NCBI RefSeq assembly: GCF_947498095.1
Contig: NZ_CANMJE010000015.1
Span: 1 to 64,000 of the forward strand
DNA: 64,000 nt
Source: an uncultured Shimia sp.
GTDB lineage: Bacteria > Pseudomonadota > Alphaproteobacteria > Rhodobacterales > Rhodobacteraceae
Direction: 5' to 3'
The translations under genes were made by a program, and so were the position numbers. Below are positions 25,429-35,666 of the stretch, piece after piece. The notes under the pieces were generated by a model. It made no database searches. It was given only the letters and a program-made list of their open reading frames with translations, and was not told the origin of the DNA. Within the stretch, counting starts at the first letter, position 1, and every line of letters begins with the position of its first letter.

Positions 25429-26547
25429 GTGAGCAGATTCGACAGATATATGCTGTCGCAATTGTTGATCCTGTTCAGCTTTTTTGCGTTGGTCCTGGTA
25501 TCTGTCTACTGGGTTAACCGCGCAGTTAAGCTGTTTGATACGTTGATTGCGAATGGCCAGTCTGCGCTGGTCTTCCTTGAGTTTTCGGCGTTGAGCCTGC
25601 CCAAGGTGATTTGGCTCGTGATCCCGATGTCGGTTTTTGCCGCAGCGGTCTATGTCACCAATCGCCTGAGCAGCGAAAGCGAATTGACCGTCATGCAGGC
25701 CACGGGATTTAGCCCTTGGCGTCTGGCACGCCCGGTTTTGATGTTTGGCATCGTGGTAATGCTCATGATGAGTGTGCTGTCGCACTACTTGGTGCCAGCC
25801 AGCACCGAACGTTTGAAACAACGCGAGCGCGATATCACGGAAAACATCACCGCCAGATTGTTGACCGAAGGCACCTTTCTGCACCCCACAAATGGCGTGA
25901 CGTTCTACATCCGTGAGATTACCGCCGATGGCGTTCTGAAAGACGTGTTTTTGTCTGATGGACGCGACCCAGACCAAATCTCAACCTATACAGCGTCGGA
26001 ATCATATCTGGTCAATTCAGATACCGGGCCAAAGATGATCATGGTGGATGGGATCGCACAGATCTACACCCCCTTGGACAATCGGTTGTTCACGACGAAC
26101 TATGCAGATTTCACCTATGATATCAGCAGCCTGATCCGCAGGCCCGAAGAACGGCCTAAGTCCATAGAATTCATATCCACATTTAGATTGCTGAGTGATC
26201 CGGAATCCGTGATGGCAGAAACGGGTGCGGGTTATGGCGATGTAATGGAGGAAGCGCACGGCCGGTTCAATCGTCCCTTGATGGTTGTCTCGGCAGCATT
26301 AATCGGGTTTGCGACGCTGTTGTTGGGCGGTTACAGCCGGTTTGGAGTCTGGCGTCAGATTGTCATCGCCTTTGTGCTTTTGATCCTAGTCGAGATGGTA
26401 AGGTCGACAACGCTTGACCCGGTGACCTCGAATGGCGACCTCTGGCCTTTGATCTATGCGCCTTCGGTCTTTGGGTTCGCCTTAAGCGCCGCTTTGCTCT
26501 GGCTGGCGGGGCATCCAATCCATTGGCGACGGAGGCTGGCCGCATGA
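25429..26547 (+). CDS. lptF: LPS export ABC transporter permease LptF
   Basis: One of the two permeases of the LptB2FG complex that extracts lipopolysaccharide from the inner membrane. The 372-residue protein has the N-terminal amphipathic/TM1 start (SRFDRYMLSQLLILFSFFAL), TM helices near 50-110, a periplasmic beta-jellyroll, and three C-terminal helices (RFNRPLMVVSAALIGFATLL...). The GTG at 25429 (VSRFDRYM) is preferred over the TTG six codons earlier, because conserved homologous sequence begins there. It overlaps lptG by four bases (ATGA) and heads the lptF-lptG-lptD-surA-pdxA-rsmA operon. Confidence 0.94.
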   Translation: MSRFDRYMLSQLLILFSFFALVLVSVYWVNRAVKLFDTLIANGQSALVFLEFSALSLPKVIWLVIPMSVFAAAVYVTNRLSSESELTVMQATGFSPWRLARPVLMFGIVVMLMMSVLSHYLVPASTERLKQRERDITENITARLLTEGTFLHPTNGVTFYIREITADGVLKDVFLSDGRDPDQISTYTASESYLVNSDTGPKMIMVDGIAQIYTPLDNRLFTTNYADFTYDISSLIRRPEERPKSIEFISTFRLLSDPESVMAETGAGYGDVMEEAHGRFNRPLMVVSAALIGFATLLLGGYSRFGVWRQIVIAFVLLILVEMVRSTTLDPVTSNGDLWPLIYAPSVFGFALSAALLWLAGHPIHWRRRLAA

Positions 26548-27644
26548 TCATCCACCTCTACTTCGCACGGAAATTTCTGGTGATCTTTTTAGGGCTTCAA
26601 GTGGTTTTTCTTGCCCTGCTGATGATGGTAGATCTCATCGACAAGTTGCGCCGTTTCGATGTCGAGGAAGTCGGGTTTTCGACGGTGCTGTATCTCACCA
26701 TCCTCAAAACGCCCGAGGGCCTTTACCAAATCCTGCCATTGGTTGTGATCCTCGCGACCATTGCCCTATTTCTAGGGCTGGCACGTTCAAGCGAGCTGGT
26801 TGTAGTACGTGGGTCTGGCCGTTCGGCGATGTTGTCCCTATTGTCGCCTGTCATCGTCGCTGTGTTGATCGGGATTCTGTCGGTCTCGACCTTCAACCCG
26901 ATCGTGGCAGCAACTTCGGTTCAGCATGACTCATTGTCGGACCGGTTACGCTCCGGAAGAGCCAGTAGCACCCTGTCGATCAGTTCAGAAGGGCTGTGGC
27001 TGCGTCAGGGTGGCGCCGCAGGGCAAGCGGTGATTCATGCGCTCTCGACCAATGCGGATGCGACTGTGTTCTATGACATCAGCATCGTCGCTTATGCGCC
27101 GGACGGTGGACCACAAGAACGCATTGAAGCCCGGTCAGCTGAATTGGTCGAAGGTGCCTGGGCCTTAAAGGGCGCAACAGTCTGGCCTTTGGAGCCGGGA
27201 AAGAATCCCGAAGAACATGCCAAAAACTTTGACGTTTTGGAGTTTGGCAGCACACTGACCCACGAGCGCATTCGCGACAGCTTTGCAACTCCTTCTGTGA
27301 TTTCCGTTTGGGATCTGCCGCAATTCATCAGAGATCTGGAAGAGTCCGGCTTTTCTTCCCGTCGCCACAAAGTCTGGCTGATGATGGAATTGGCATCGCC
27401 TCTGTTTCTGGCTGCGATGGTTTTGGTCGCCTCGGCCTTCACAATGCGCCATACGCGATTTGGCCGCACAGGTGTGGCTGTTCTGGGTGCAGTCTTGACC
27501 GGATTTGCGCTGTACTATGTGCGCAATTTCGCGCAAATTCTCGGCGAGAATGGGCAAATTCCTGTTGCACTAGCCGCCTGGGCGCCTCCCGTTGCCAGTG
27601 TCTTGTTGGCACTCGGGCTCTTGTTACATATGGAGGACGGATGA
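26544..27644 (+). CDS. lptG: LPS export ABC transporter permease LptG
   Basis: Partner permease of LptF in the LPS transporter. The 366-residue protein begins MIIHLYFARKFLVIFLGLQ and has the usual YjgP/YjgQ layout: TM helices 1-3, a periplasmic domain (EGLWLRQGGAAGQAVIHA, IEARSAELVEGAWAL), and three C-terminal helices after SSRRHKVWLMMELASPLFLA. Start and stop both sit in ATGA overlaps (with lptF at 26544-26547 and lptD at 27641-27644), so translation is coupled. Confidence 0.94.
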   Translation: MIIHLYFARKFLVIFLGLQVVFLALLMMVDLIDKLRRFDVEEVGFSTVLYLTILKTPEGLYQILPLVVILATIALFLGLARSSELVVVRGSGRSAMLSLLSPVIVAVLIGILSVSTFNPIVAATSVQHDSLSDRLRSGRASSTLSISSEGLWLRQGGAAGQAVIHALSTNADATVFYDISIVAYAPDGGPQERIEARSAELVEGAWALKGATVWPLEPGKNPEEHAKNFDVLEFGSTLTHERIRDSFATPSVISVWDLPQFIRDLEESGFSSRRHKVWLMMELASPLFLAAMVLVASAFTMRHTRFGRTGVAVLGAVLTGFALYYVRNFAQILGENGQIPVALAAWAPPVASVLLALGLLLHMEDG

Positions 27645-29797
27645 CGACTGTTCTTCGAAATCTCGTTTTTTGTATGGTGGCCGTGTTGTTGGCCCTACCT
27701 GCTTTTGCGCAGGCGCCGCCCTCTGGCAATGTCGTGCTGATTGCCGACCGCGTTTATCTGACCGGCGAGGATGTCTTGATCGCCGAAGGTCATGTCGAGG
27801 CGGTGCAGGGTGATGTGCGTCTAAGGGCCAGCAGAATTCAATACAACCGAACGACGGACTTGGTCACCGTGTCCGGCCCGATCCACCTTCAGCAAGGGTC
27901 AGAAATGCGGATCGTGGCCACTTATGCCGAGCTGGATCCTGAATTTCGCAATGCAATCCTGTATAGCGCGCGCGTGGTTCTCAGCGATCAGGTGCAGATG
28001 ACCTCGACGAAAATGCGTCGCATCGAAGGTCGGTATGATGTTCTTGATAAAACACTGGTCACGTCGTGCCGTGTTTGTAGTGACGGGTCACCTCCTCTAT
28101 GGCAAATCCGCGCTAGCCGTGTTGTCCATGACGAAGAAGAACGTCAATTGTATTTTGACCACGCACAGTTTCGCGTACTGGACGTGCCGGTCCTGTATTT
28201 CCCTCAATTGCGGATGCCGGACCCAACGATGCGACGCGCAACTGGGTTTCTTATCCCGACGTTGCACCAGAGTTCGCTTTTGGGATTTGGGGCTAGAATT
28301 CCCTATTTCAAAACTTTTGGGCAACACAAGGACCTGTTGATCCGACCGTTTCTGGCACAGAACACCACAACACTCGAATTGCGGTATCGGCAAGCATTCC
28401 GCAATGGACGGATGACTTGGGAGGGGGCGATTTCCGACGATACGCTCGGATATGATCAACCTCGCCATTTCGTATTTGGCGAAGGCAAATTCAATCTCAA
28501 ACGCGATTGGAAATTGAGCTTCAATGTAAAAGCCGTATCTGATGATGCCTATCTGTTCGACTATGACTATTCGGATGAAGACAGGCTGAACAGTGATATC
28601 ACACTGCGGCGCTCGCGTCGTGATGAAAACACCCGTATTGCTTTGCTGCATTACCAATCCCTGCGGGACGCCGAAGAAGACAACACCATTCCCTCAATTG
28701 TCGGTGTTGCCGAAACCGAACGGCGCTATTTCCCGTCGGCAATCGGTGGTGAGGCCCGAGTAAATCTTCAGTTGCACAGTCACTACAGAGATTCGTCTTT
28801 TGATATGGATGGTCCAGACGACGACACAGAAACAGATGGGCGAGACATGACACGGGTCACGGCCGCAGCGTCTTGGCGCCGTAATTGGACACACGACAAT
28901 GGCCTGCGCTCTGGCGTCACGGGTGAAATTGCCTTTGACGGTTTCCACACAAAAGACGATGCGATCTATGAAGGGTCTGTCTGGCAAGTCACGCCGACTG
29001 TCGCCACGCATCTTCGCTATCCTATGACCCGCATAGAAGAAGATGGCACCACCCAGGTTCTCGAGCCACTGGCGCAACTTAGCTATAGTGGTGGCAACAC
29101 GCTGGATATCGCCAATGACGAAAGCACCCGCGTGGAATTCGACGAGGGCAACTTGTTGGCGCTATCCCGCTTTCCGTCAACCGACAGACGCGAAAGAGGG
29201 TTGGTGGCCGCGGTTGGTGTGAACTGGGCGCGCTACGACGTGGATGGTTGGCGGACGAATCTTTCGTTTGGGCAGGTTTACCAGCAAGACCCACATCCGG
29301 ATTTCACCAACAGCTCGGGTCTCTCTGGCTCGGCTTCGGATTTCCTGATGGCAGGTCAGATCAGCAACGACAAAGGCCTAAGCTTTATGGCTCGAGGCCT
29401 GCTCAATGATCTAGACGGACTTAACAAAGCGTCAGCCCGGGCCACATGGACAAACGACACGTTGTGGCTGGATGCTAGTTTTATCTGGCTGCGCGCCGAT
29501 GCCCGCGAAAATCGCGCCGAAAACTTGTCTGAATGGGTCATCGACACGCGTTATCGTATGAGTCGCCATTGGACGGCACTTGCAGACTGGCGCTACGACG
29601 TTCAGGCCGGACAGTCGGCGAAGGCCGGAATTGGCGTTGAATACCGCAATGAATGTGTCAAAATCGGATTTTCCGTCTCACGCAGCTTTGTGACGACCAC
29701 GAACCTTGAACCAAGAACCGATATCGGGCTGACACTTGCGCTAATGGGCTTTAGTGTTACGGCCAAAGACAAAAGCTATCACCGCACTTGCGGTTAA
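27641..29797 (+). CDS. lptD: LPS-assembly protein LptD
   Basis: Outer-membrane beta-barrel that inserts LPS in the outer leaflet together with LptE. The 718-residue precursor has a signal peptide (about 1-24, ending ALPAFAQAPP) and an N-terminal OstA jellyroll (DRVYLTGEDVLIAEGHVEAV). TSCRVCSDGSPPLWQIRASR, with two Cys of the disulfide set, and LRMPDPTMRRATGFLIP open the barrel domain, which then runs to the C-terminus. The ATG overlaps the lptG stop (ATGA). A longer frame reading from 27308 is only an alternative-frame extension across lptG. Confidence 0.93.
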   Translation: MTTVLRNLVFCMVAVLLALPAFAQAPPSGNVVLIADRVYLTGEDVLIAEGHVEAVQGDVRLRASRIQYNRTTDLVTVSGPIHLQQGSEMRIVATYAELDPEFRNAILYSARVVLSDQVQMTSTKMRRIEGRYDVLDKTLVTSCRVCSDGSPPLWQIRASRVVHDEEERQLYFDHAQFRVLDVPVLYFPQLRMPDPTMRRATGFLIPTLHQSSLLGFGARIPYFKTFGQHKDLLIRPFLAQNTTTLELRYRQAFRNGRMTWEGAISDDTLGYDQPRHFVFGEGKFNLKRDWKLSFNVKAVSDDAYLFDYDYSDEDRLNSDITLRRSRRDENTRIALLHYQSLRDAEEDNTIPSIVGVAETERRYFPSAIGGEARVNLQLHSHYRDSSFDMDGPDDDTETDGRDMTRVTAAASWRRNWTHDNGLRSGVTGEIAFDGFHTKDDAIYEGSVWQVTPTVATHLRYPMTRIEEDGTTQVLEPLAQLSYSGGNTLDIANDESTRVEFDEGNLLALSRFPSTDRRERGLVAAVGVNWARYDVDGWRTNLSFGQVYQQDPHPDFTNSSGLSGSASDFLMAGQISNDKGLSFMARGLLNDLDGLNKASARATWTNDTLWLDASFIWLRADARENRAENLSEWVIDTRYRMSRHWTALADWRYDVQAGQSAKAGIGVEYRNECVKIGFSVSRSFVTTTNLEPRTDIGLTLALMGFSVTAKDKSYHRTCG

Positions 29798-29805
29798 CAT
29801 TCAGG

Positions 29806-31053
29806 ATGACAGCAGGAATGAATGCTCCGAGTTTCTTTACACGCGTGATCGGTGCCGGTGCTCTTTGCCTCGGTCTGGCCACAGGCGTATTGGCGCAAAG
29901 CGCCTTTTCTCCGGCCATCACGGTGAACGATCAGATCATAACCTATTATGAGATCGAACAACGCAGTCTGTTGATGACCCTGATGAACGCCCCGGGCGAT
30001 GTTCGCAAGGAAGCACGTGATCGGTTGATCGAAGAACGGTTGCAGGTCGCCGAGGCGCACTTTCGCGGAATTCGCCCCAGCGAAGAAGGCGTGATGAGTG
30101 GGATTGCTGAATTTGCCGGACGTGCAGGACTGGAGCCTGATGAACTGATCAAAGCCTTGGAAAAGGAAGGTATTGCAGAAGAGACGCTGCGCGACTTTAT
30201 CTATTCCGGCATGGCTTGGCGGGGGTTGGTGCAATCACGATATGGCCGCAGCGTGCAAATCACCGAACCAGAAATTGACCGCGCGATCGCATCAAACACA
30301 GGCGCGGGCGGTTTGAACGTGCTGCTGTCCGAGATCGTCATGGCCGTCACACCGCAAAATGCCGCGCAGGTTCGCGCGCTGGCCAACCAGCTCGCGTCGA
30401 TCACCACCGCAACCGAATTTGAATCCGCAGCCAAGCAGTATTCTCAGGCCGCAACCAAAGACGAAGGTGGCAAGCTGGACTGGCTTTCAATCACCAAGCT
30501 ACCGGCCGAGATTCGGCCGTCCATCATGGCACTTGGCCCCAATGAGGTGACCCAACCCATTCAATTGCCTAATGCCATTGCGCTGTTTCAGATGCGTGGC
30601 AAGTCTGAGGGCGCCACCTCGGCGCCACGTTACTCTGCAATTGACTATGCGGTCCTGAGATTGCCGGGCGGGCGCACCGCCGAAAACCTTGAACTCACCC
30701 GCGACATTGCAGGGCGCATTGACACATGCGACGACCTTTTTGGTGAAGCGCGGGTTTTCCCGGCTGAGTATCTAACGCGCGAAGCTTTAGAACCCAGCAA
30801 GATCCCGCGGGATATCTCTTTGGAACTGGCCAAGCTGGACGCCAACGAGGTTTCAACAGCGTTGACCCAAACGGCCAGCACCGGACAGCAACAAATGCTC
30901 ATGCTGATGCTCTGTGGTCGGACGGCAGAACTGGGAGAAGAGATTTCCCGGGAAGAAGTGGCTGCGATCCTGCGCAACCAGCGCCTGCAATCCTTTGCCC
31001 GAGGATATCTTGCACAGTTGCGGTCTGACGCCAAAATCACCGAAGCAAAATGA
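29806..31053 (+). CDS. surA: Periplasmic peptidyl-prolyl isomerase SurA
   Basis: A periplasmic chaperone for outer-membrane proteins, including LptD. The protein of about 415 residues has a signal peptide (RVIGAGALCLGLATGVLAQ), a SurA N-domain (ITVNDQIITYYEIEQRSLLM, DRLIEERLQVAEA) and one clear parvulin domain (AKQYSQAATKDEGGKLDWLS, LPNAIALFQMRGK). The second PPIase domain is reduced, as in other alphaproteobacteria. The start is uncertain: the ATGs at 29806 and 29818 have comparable, weak sites, and either leaves the signal peptide intact. It overlaps pdxA by four bases (ATGA). Confidence 0.9.
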   Translation: MTAGMNAPSFFTRVIGAGALCLGLATGVLAQSAFSPAITVNDQIITYYEIEQRSLLMTLMNAPGDVRKEARDRLIEERLQVAEAHFRGIRPSEEGVMSGIAEFAGRAGLEPDELIKALEKEGIAEETLRDFIYSGMAWRGLVQSRYGRSVQITEPEIDRAIASNTGAGGLNVLLSEIVMAVTPQNAAQVRALANQLASITTATEFESAAKQYSQAATKDEGGKLDWLSITKLPAEIRPSIMALGPNEVTQPIQLPNAIALFQMRGKSEGATSAPRYSAIDYAVLRLPGGRTAENLELTRDIAGRIDTCDDLFGEARVFPAEYLTREALEPSKIPRDISLELAKLDANEVSTALTQTASTGQQQMLMLMLCGRTAELGEEISREEVAAILRNQRLQSFARGYLAQLRSDAKITEAK

Positions 31054-32036
31054 CCTATGCGCCCATTGCCGTGACATGCGGTGAGCCCGCAGGCGTTGGG
31101 CCAGAATTGGCAGAGAAAGCTTGGAGCGCTCTTCGAGACGTCACCCCGTTCTTTTGGATCGGAGACCCAGAACATTTGCCGGGATCAGTACCGACGGTCA
31201 ACATCTCAACACCTGACGAGGCCAAATCCGCGATGGCGCAGGGCTTGCCTGTTTTGCCGATGCCATTTGCCGGAAAAGCAGTGCCCGGCGCGCCCGATCC
31301 ACGCAATGCTGTCGGAGTCATTCAGGCCATCGAATTGGGAACCAAACTGGCGTTGCATGGCGAGGCAAGCGCGCTTTGCACGGCCCCCATTCACAAAAAG
31401 GCACTAAAAGACGGGGCCAATTTCGGCTTTCCCGGTCACACCGAGTTTTTGGCTCATTTGGCCGGAGACGCGGATGTGGTGATGATGCTGGCCAGTGAAC
31501 AACTGCGTGTTGTCCCGGCGACAATCCACATTGCCCTCAGCGATGTGCCACACGCTCTGACCGCCGACCTTTTGCGCCAGACGATTGAGATAACGACACG
31601 AGGGCTGACGGACCAGTTTGGCGTAGATCACCCACGGCTGGCCATCGCCGGCTTGAACCCACATGCCGGCGAAGGCGGTGCAATGGGTCACGAAGAGCTG
31701 ACGTGGATCAACGGTCTTGTCGATGAGATGCGCGCCGAGGGCCACGATCTGATCGGCCCCCTGCCCGCTGACACGATGTTTCACGCCGCCGCGCGCGCGC
31801 GCTATGACGCGGCCATCGCGATGTACCACGATCAGGCGCTGATCCCGATCAAGACGCTGGATTTTGACAAAGGCGTCAATGTCACTCTGGGCTTGCCATT
31901 TATCCGGACATCCCCTGATCACGGCACCGCGTTTGACATTGCCGGTCAGGGAAAGGCCAACCCTTCCAGCCTGATCGAAGCGCTGAAGCTGGCGGATCGC
32001 ATGGCTGCGGCGCGTTCAGATGCAGGAACGAAATAA
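31050..32036 (+). CDS. pdxA: 4-hydroxythreonine-4-phosphate dehydrogenase
   Basis: Catalyses NAD-dependent oxidation and decarboxylation of 4-phosphohydroxy-threonine in the DXP-dependent pyridoxal phosphate pathway. The 328-residue protein has VTCGEPAGVGPEL at the N-terminus, FPGHTEFLA, GLNPHAGEGGAMGHEE and YHDQALIPIKTLDFDKGVN, which supply the metal-binding histidines and phosphate contacts. TSPDHGTAFDIAG closes the active site. It overlaps surA by ATGA and is followed three bases later by rsmA, the arrangement also seen in enterobacteria. Confidence 0.95.
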   Translation: MTYAPIAVTCGEPAGVGPELAEKAWSALRDVTPFFWIGDPEHLPGSVPTVNISTPDEAKSAMAQGLPVLPMPFAGKAVPGAPDPRNAVGVIQAIELGTKLALHGEASALCTAPIHKKALKDGANFGFPGHTEFLAHLAGDADVVMMLASEQLRVVPATIHIALSDVPHALTADLLRQTIEITTRGLTDQFGVDHPRLAIAGLNPHAGEGGAMGHEELTWINGLVDEMRAEGHDLIGPLPADTMFHAAARARYDAAIAMYHDQALIPIKTLDFDKGVNVTLGLPFIRTSPDHGTAFDIAGQGKANPSSLIEALKLADRMAAARSDAGTK

Positions 32037-32039
32037 TTC

Positions 32040-32882
32040 ATGAGTGCCATTGATACCCTTCCTCCGCTGCGCCAGGTCATCGCCGATCATGGCCTTTCTG
32101 CACGCAAATCACTTGGGCAGAACTTTCTTCTGGACCTGAACCTGACCGCCAAGATTGCCCGGCAAGCGGGTGACATGACTGAATGTGACGTACTTGAAAT
32201 CGGACCAGGGCCTGGGGGACTAACCCGCGGCCTTCTGGCCGAAGGCGCCCGCAAGGTTCTGGCGATTGAAAAAGACATGCGTTGCATGCCTGCTCTGGCT
32301 GAGATCGCGACCGCATATCCCGACCGGCTAGAGGTGATCAACGGCGACGCGCTTGAGGTGGATCCGCTGGCGCATCTGACCCCCCCAATCCGTGTGGCCG
32401 CCAACCTGCCCTACAATGTCGGCACCGAATTGCTGGTGCGCTGGCTGACGCCCAAAGATTGGCCGCCCTTCTGGCAGAGCCTCACACTAATGTTTCAGAA
32501 AGAGGTGGCCGAGCGCATCGTCGCCAAGCCCGGCTCGAAGACCTATGGGCGGCTGGCAATCCTCGCACAATGGCGTGCTGACGCGAAAATCGTCATGCAC
32601 CTGCCACCGGGGGCCTTTACGCCCCCGCCTAAGGTGTCCAGCGCCGTGGTGCATCTGAACGCCCTGCCTGAGCCGCGCTATCCCGCGGATGCCAAGGTTT
32701 TGAGCCATGTGGTTGCGAAGGCCTTCAACCAACGTCGCAAGATGCTGCGTGCTTCGCTAAAGGGCGTTGCTCCCGATATGGAAGACCGCCTGCGCGCGGC
32801 GGGAATTGAGCCGACAGATCGCGCGGAACAGATTGATCTGGAACGGTTCTGCGCCTTGGCCCGCGAAGTGGCGCGCACATAA
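32040..32882 (+). CDS. rsmA: 16S rRNA (adenine1518-N6/adenine1519-N6)-dimethyltransferase
   Basis: KsgA/RsmA dimethylates two adenines in the 3' terminal hairpin of 16S rRNA late in 30S assembly. The 280-residue protein has [21 protein letters not shown] motif [26 protein letters not shown], and the catalytic NLPYNVGT (N-L-P-Y). The C-terminal helical domain ([18 protein letters not shown]) is intact. It is the last gene of the lptF operon and is followed at once by a strong terminator. Confidence 0.96.
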   Translation: MSAIDTLPPLRQVIADHGLSARKSLGQNFLLDLNLTAKIARQAGDMTECDVLEIGPGPGGLTRGLLAEGARKVLAIEKDMRCMPALAEIATAYPDRLEVINGDALEVDPLAHLTPPIRVAANLPYNVGTELLVRWLTPKDWPPFWQSLTLMFQKEVAERIVAKPGSKTYGRLAILAQWRADAKIVMHLPPGAFTPPPKVSSAVVHLNALPEPRYPADAKVLSHVVAKAFNQRRKMLRASLKGVAPDMEDRLRAAGIEPTDRAEQIDLERFCALAREVART

Positions 32883-32886
32883 AAAA

Positions 32887-32915
32887 GCCCCGGGCGCGAT
32901 GCCGGGGCCTTTCCA
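32887..32915. terminator. Terminator at the end of the lpt-surA-pdxA-rsmA operon
   Basis: GCCCCGG (32887-32893) pairs with CCGGGGC (32902-32908), preceded by AAAAAA and followed by CTTTCC. It lies four bases after the rsmA stop and before the convergent DUF4167 gene, so it probably serves both strands. Confidence 0.85.
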
Positions 32916-32933
32916 AATTCTTTTAACAAGCGA

Positions 32934-33500
32934 TTACTCAGCGGCTTCGGGGTTGTCCGGTGCAGGTGTGTCAGCCACAGGGGCGTCGTCTTGCTTTTTT
33001 GGGGCCCGGCGGCGCGGTTTGCGCGGCTTGGGTTTGTCTTCAGACTTGGCCTCGGGCGTCTCAACCAAACCTGCATCTTCACTTGCACTGGCATCAATGA
33101 AGTCGGGCTGCGGGGCTTCTGAAGGGTCAGAAGAAGCCGGGGCTCCTGCACCGTTGGCTTCGCGTTCCTGACGGTCAATGCGTTCCTGGCGCTCGCGGTC
33201 ACGTTCCGCTTGGCGCTCACGGTTCTGGCGCTCTTGTTCTTCACGCTTGGCTTCTTGCTCGCGCTGAGCTTCGGACAACAGGCGAAGATAGTGTTCGGCG
33301 TGCTGCTGAAAGTTCTCGGTTGCCACACGGTCATTGCCCAACTGCGAGTCACGCGCGAGCTGGTTGTACTTGTCGATAATCTGTTGCGGAGTGCCGCGTA
33401 CCTTGCCCTCGGGGCCGGAGCTGTCAAACACACGATTGACGATATTTCCGGAGGGACGATTGCGGTTGTTCTTACGCGAACGGGATTTGGAAGATCTCAT
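32934..33500 (-). CDS. DUF4167 domain protein (putative RNA-binding)
   Basis: A 188-residue, highly charged protein. The N-terminal DUF4167 domain (RSRKNNRNRPSGNIVNRVFD, GTPQQIIDKYNQLARDSQ and NFQQHAEHYLRLL, residues 10-75) is conserved across alphaproteobacteria. It is followed by an Arg/Glu-rich coiled coil (about 78-112) and an acidic/proline tail with a basic patch (RKPRRRAPKKQ). The family is thought to bind RNA, but no function is established. The low-complexity tail is probably disordered. Upstream lie prfA and prmC on the same strand with a gap of 225 bases. Confidence 0.88.
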   Translation of the reverse strand: MRSSKSRSRKNNRNRPSGNIVNRVFDSSGPEGKVRGTPQQIIDKYNQLARDSQLGNDRVATENFQQHAEHYLRLLSEAQREQEAKREEQERQNRERQAERDRERQERIDRQEREANGAGAPASSDPSEAPQPDFIDASASEDAGLVETPEAKSEDKPKPRKPRRRAPKKQDDAPVADTPAPDNPEAAE

Positions 33501-33725
33501 ATAACTCTGGTCCAGCCTGGGTCAAATATGTGTCGTGTTCCCGTTTCACGCCTCTTGCGCTCTGAATGACCGGGTGTCGACTTTTGGGCTTGGCGTCCGG
33601 GGAGCCGCACTAGGGCATCACCTTCCGGACACCCCCTGAGTAAAACGCTTGAGGCGGCGGCACAAGAGGGATTCGCCCAAAAGGGTTGCAAAAGGCTTAT
33701 CGAATTGTGTCTTTTTCGTCGCAGA

Positions 33726-34553
33726 TCAGCGGGTTTGCGCCAGAACCACCCGGTCACGCCCGTCCATATCCTGCAGGATGCGGACCCCAACAAAGCCTTG
33801 CGCCTTAAAGATCGCGGCGACATCCGCACCTTGCGTCCAGCCGATCTCGACCATCAACCGCCCCCCCGGTTTCAGATGGGGTCCGGCATCGCGTGCGATC
33901 ACCCGATAGGCCGCCAGCCCGTCACTTTCATCGGTCAAAGCCATACGCGGTTCATAAGCCAGTTCCGGCGCCAGATCCGCCATCTCATCCAGCGCAATAT
34001 ACGGCGGATTTGATACGATCAGGTCAAACTGCCCCCCAACGACTGCAAACCAATCGCTTTCGATCAACGCGCAGCGATCTTCAACACCATGGGCCGCCGC
34101 GTTTCGCCCCGCGACAGACAGGGCTGCACCAGAGATATCTGTACCAATCCCCGTGGCTTTGGGACGCTCTGCCAGCAACGTCACGAGGATGCACCCTGTG
34201 CCAATGCCAAGGTCGAGAAGATCCTCGAAGTTCTCAGAAAGTGCCGCCTCAATCAGCGTTTCCGTTTCCGGGCGCGGATCAAGAACCTCTGGTGTCACCA
34301 GAAAACGCCGGCCAAAAAACTCGCGCCACCCCAGAAGATGGGAGATCGGTTTGCGCTCAGCGCGCTCCATCGTGTCTGCAAAAAACGCTGCTTCCGGGAC
34401 ATCTTCGAGGGGGTCCCGCAGATGCAGGGTCACGCGCCCCACATCGACACCAAGGCTCGCGGCCATCAGCTTGCGTGCATCCCGCGCAGGATCTGGAATC
34501 CCGGCATCTTTCAGCATTTGCGTCGCAAGCGTCAACGCAGCCTGAACGTTCAC
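33726..34553 (-). CDS. prmC: Peptide chain release factor N5-glutamine methyltransferase
   Basis: PrmC/HemK methylates the Gln of the GGQ motif in release factors. The 275-residue protein has the N-terminal helical substrate-binding domain, YILGEREF-like [20 protein letters not shown] (72-91), SAM motif DLGIGTGCI (114-122) and the catalytic NPPY (182-185). The start overlaps the prfA stop (ATGA at 34550-34553), so the enzyme and its substrate RF1 are translationally coupled, which is a widely conserved pairing. Confidence 0.95.
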   Translation of the reverse strand: MNVQAALTLATQMLKDAGIPDPARDARKLMAASLGVDVGRVTLHLRDPLEDVPEAAFFADTMERAERKPISHLLGWREFFGRRFLVTPEVLDPRPETETLIEAALSENFEDLLDLGIGTGCILVTLLAERPKATGIGTDISGAALSVAGRNAAAHGVEDRCALIESDWFAVVGGQFDLIVSNPPYIALDEMADLAPELAYEPRMALTDESDGLAAYRVIARDAGPHLKPGGRLMVEIGWTQGADVAAIFKAQGFVGVRILQDMDGRDRVVLAQTR

Positions 34554-35605
34554 CCGTTCATCTCCGCCAGCATGCGTGCCTGATCGTCAGCAGTCAGCGC
34601 ATCCACGATCTCATCCAGATCACCGCCCATCACCGCATCCAGCTTGTAAAGCGTGAGGTTGATCCTGTGATCGGTCATGCGCCCTTGCGGAAAATTATAG
34701 GTGCGAATGCGTTCAGAGCGATCGCCAGAACCCACCTGACTGCGTCGATCCTCTGATCGCTCGCTGTCAATTCGCTGCCTCTCTGCGTCATAGAGCCGGG
34801 TTTTCAGAACCTGCATGGCAATCTCACGATTGCGGTGCTGGGATTTCTCTGAGCTGACCACCATGATGCCCGTCGGCACGTGCAGAATACGTACGGCAGA
34901 ATCGGTGGTGTTGACGTGCTGTCCGCCAGACCCGCTGGCGCGCATGGTGTCGATGCGCAGATCGCCCGGCTCAATGTGAATGTCCACATCTTCGGCTTCG
35001 GGCAAAACAGCCACGGTTGCCGCCGACGTATGGATACGCCCACCACTTTCAGTTTCCGGCACACGTTGGACCCGGTGCACACCCGATTCATACTTCAGCC
35101 GCGCAAAGACGTTTTCGCCCTTGATATGCCCCACAACCTCTTTAACACCGCCCAGTTCGGTCAACTGTTCCTCGATGATCTCAAACTTCCAGCCACGGGC
35201 TTCACTATAACGTTGATACATTCGCAAAAGGTCGCCCGCGAATAGCGCGGCCTCGTCCCCGCCTGTGCCGGGGCGAATTTCGATCATTGCCGGGCGTTTG
35301 TCAGCCTCGTCCTTGGGCAACAGCGTCAACTGCAGCGCATGTTCGGCCTTGGGCAAACGCTCTTTCAGGATTGGCAGCTCTTCTTCAGCCAGTTCCTTCA
35401 TGTCCGGGTCATCCAGCATCAGCTCGGCCTCTTCGAGGTCGGCCACCAGCTGGCGATAGGCCGCGATTTGCTCGACCACGGGTTTCAGGTCGGCATATTC
35501 TTTGGCCAGCGTCGCAATATCCGCGCCCGCTGTGCCTTCTGCCATCTGCGCTTCGAGAAACTCGAACCGCTGGGTGATCTGTTCTAAACGCTCTATCGGA
35601 ACCAT
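34550..35605 (-). CDS. prfA: Peptide chain release factor 1
   Basis: RF1 reads UAA and UAG stops and triggers peptide release. The 351-residue protein has [38 protein letters not shown] and the catalytic GGQ at 227-229 ([17 protein letters not shown]). The helical N-terminal domain is complete. The ribosome site is weak, but the start [10 protein letters not shown] is conserved in this group. prmC follows with a 4-base overlap. Confidence 0.96.
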   Translation of the reverse strand: MVPIERLEQITQRFEFLEAQMAEGTAGADIATLAKEYADLKPVVEQIAAYRQLVADLEEAELMLDDPDMKELAEEELPILKERLPKAEHALQLTLLPKDEADKRPAMIEIRPGTGGDEAALFAGDLLRMYQRYSEARGWKFEIIEEQLTELGGVKEVVGHIKGENVFARLKYESGVHRVQRVPETESGGRIHTSAATVAVLPEAEDVDIHIEPGDLRIDTMRASGSGGQHVNTTDSAVRILHVPTGIMVVSSEKSQHRNREIAMQVLKTRLYDAERQRIDSERSEDRRSQVGSGDRSERIRTYNFPQGRMTDHRINLTLYKLDAVMGGDLDEIVDALTADDQARMLAEMNG

Positions 35606-35666
35606 GAGGTTAAGTGGGACAAACCGCTGGCTTGGTCAAGGGGGCGGATTACGGTATGATGTGGTC

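Noticed and set aside
27308-27640. A 111-codon upstream extension of lptD
   Set aside because: It is an alternate frame of lptG. The signal peptide and the ATGA overlap put the real lptD start at 27641.
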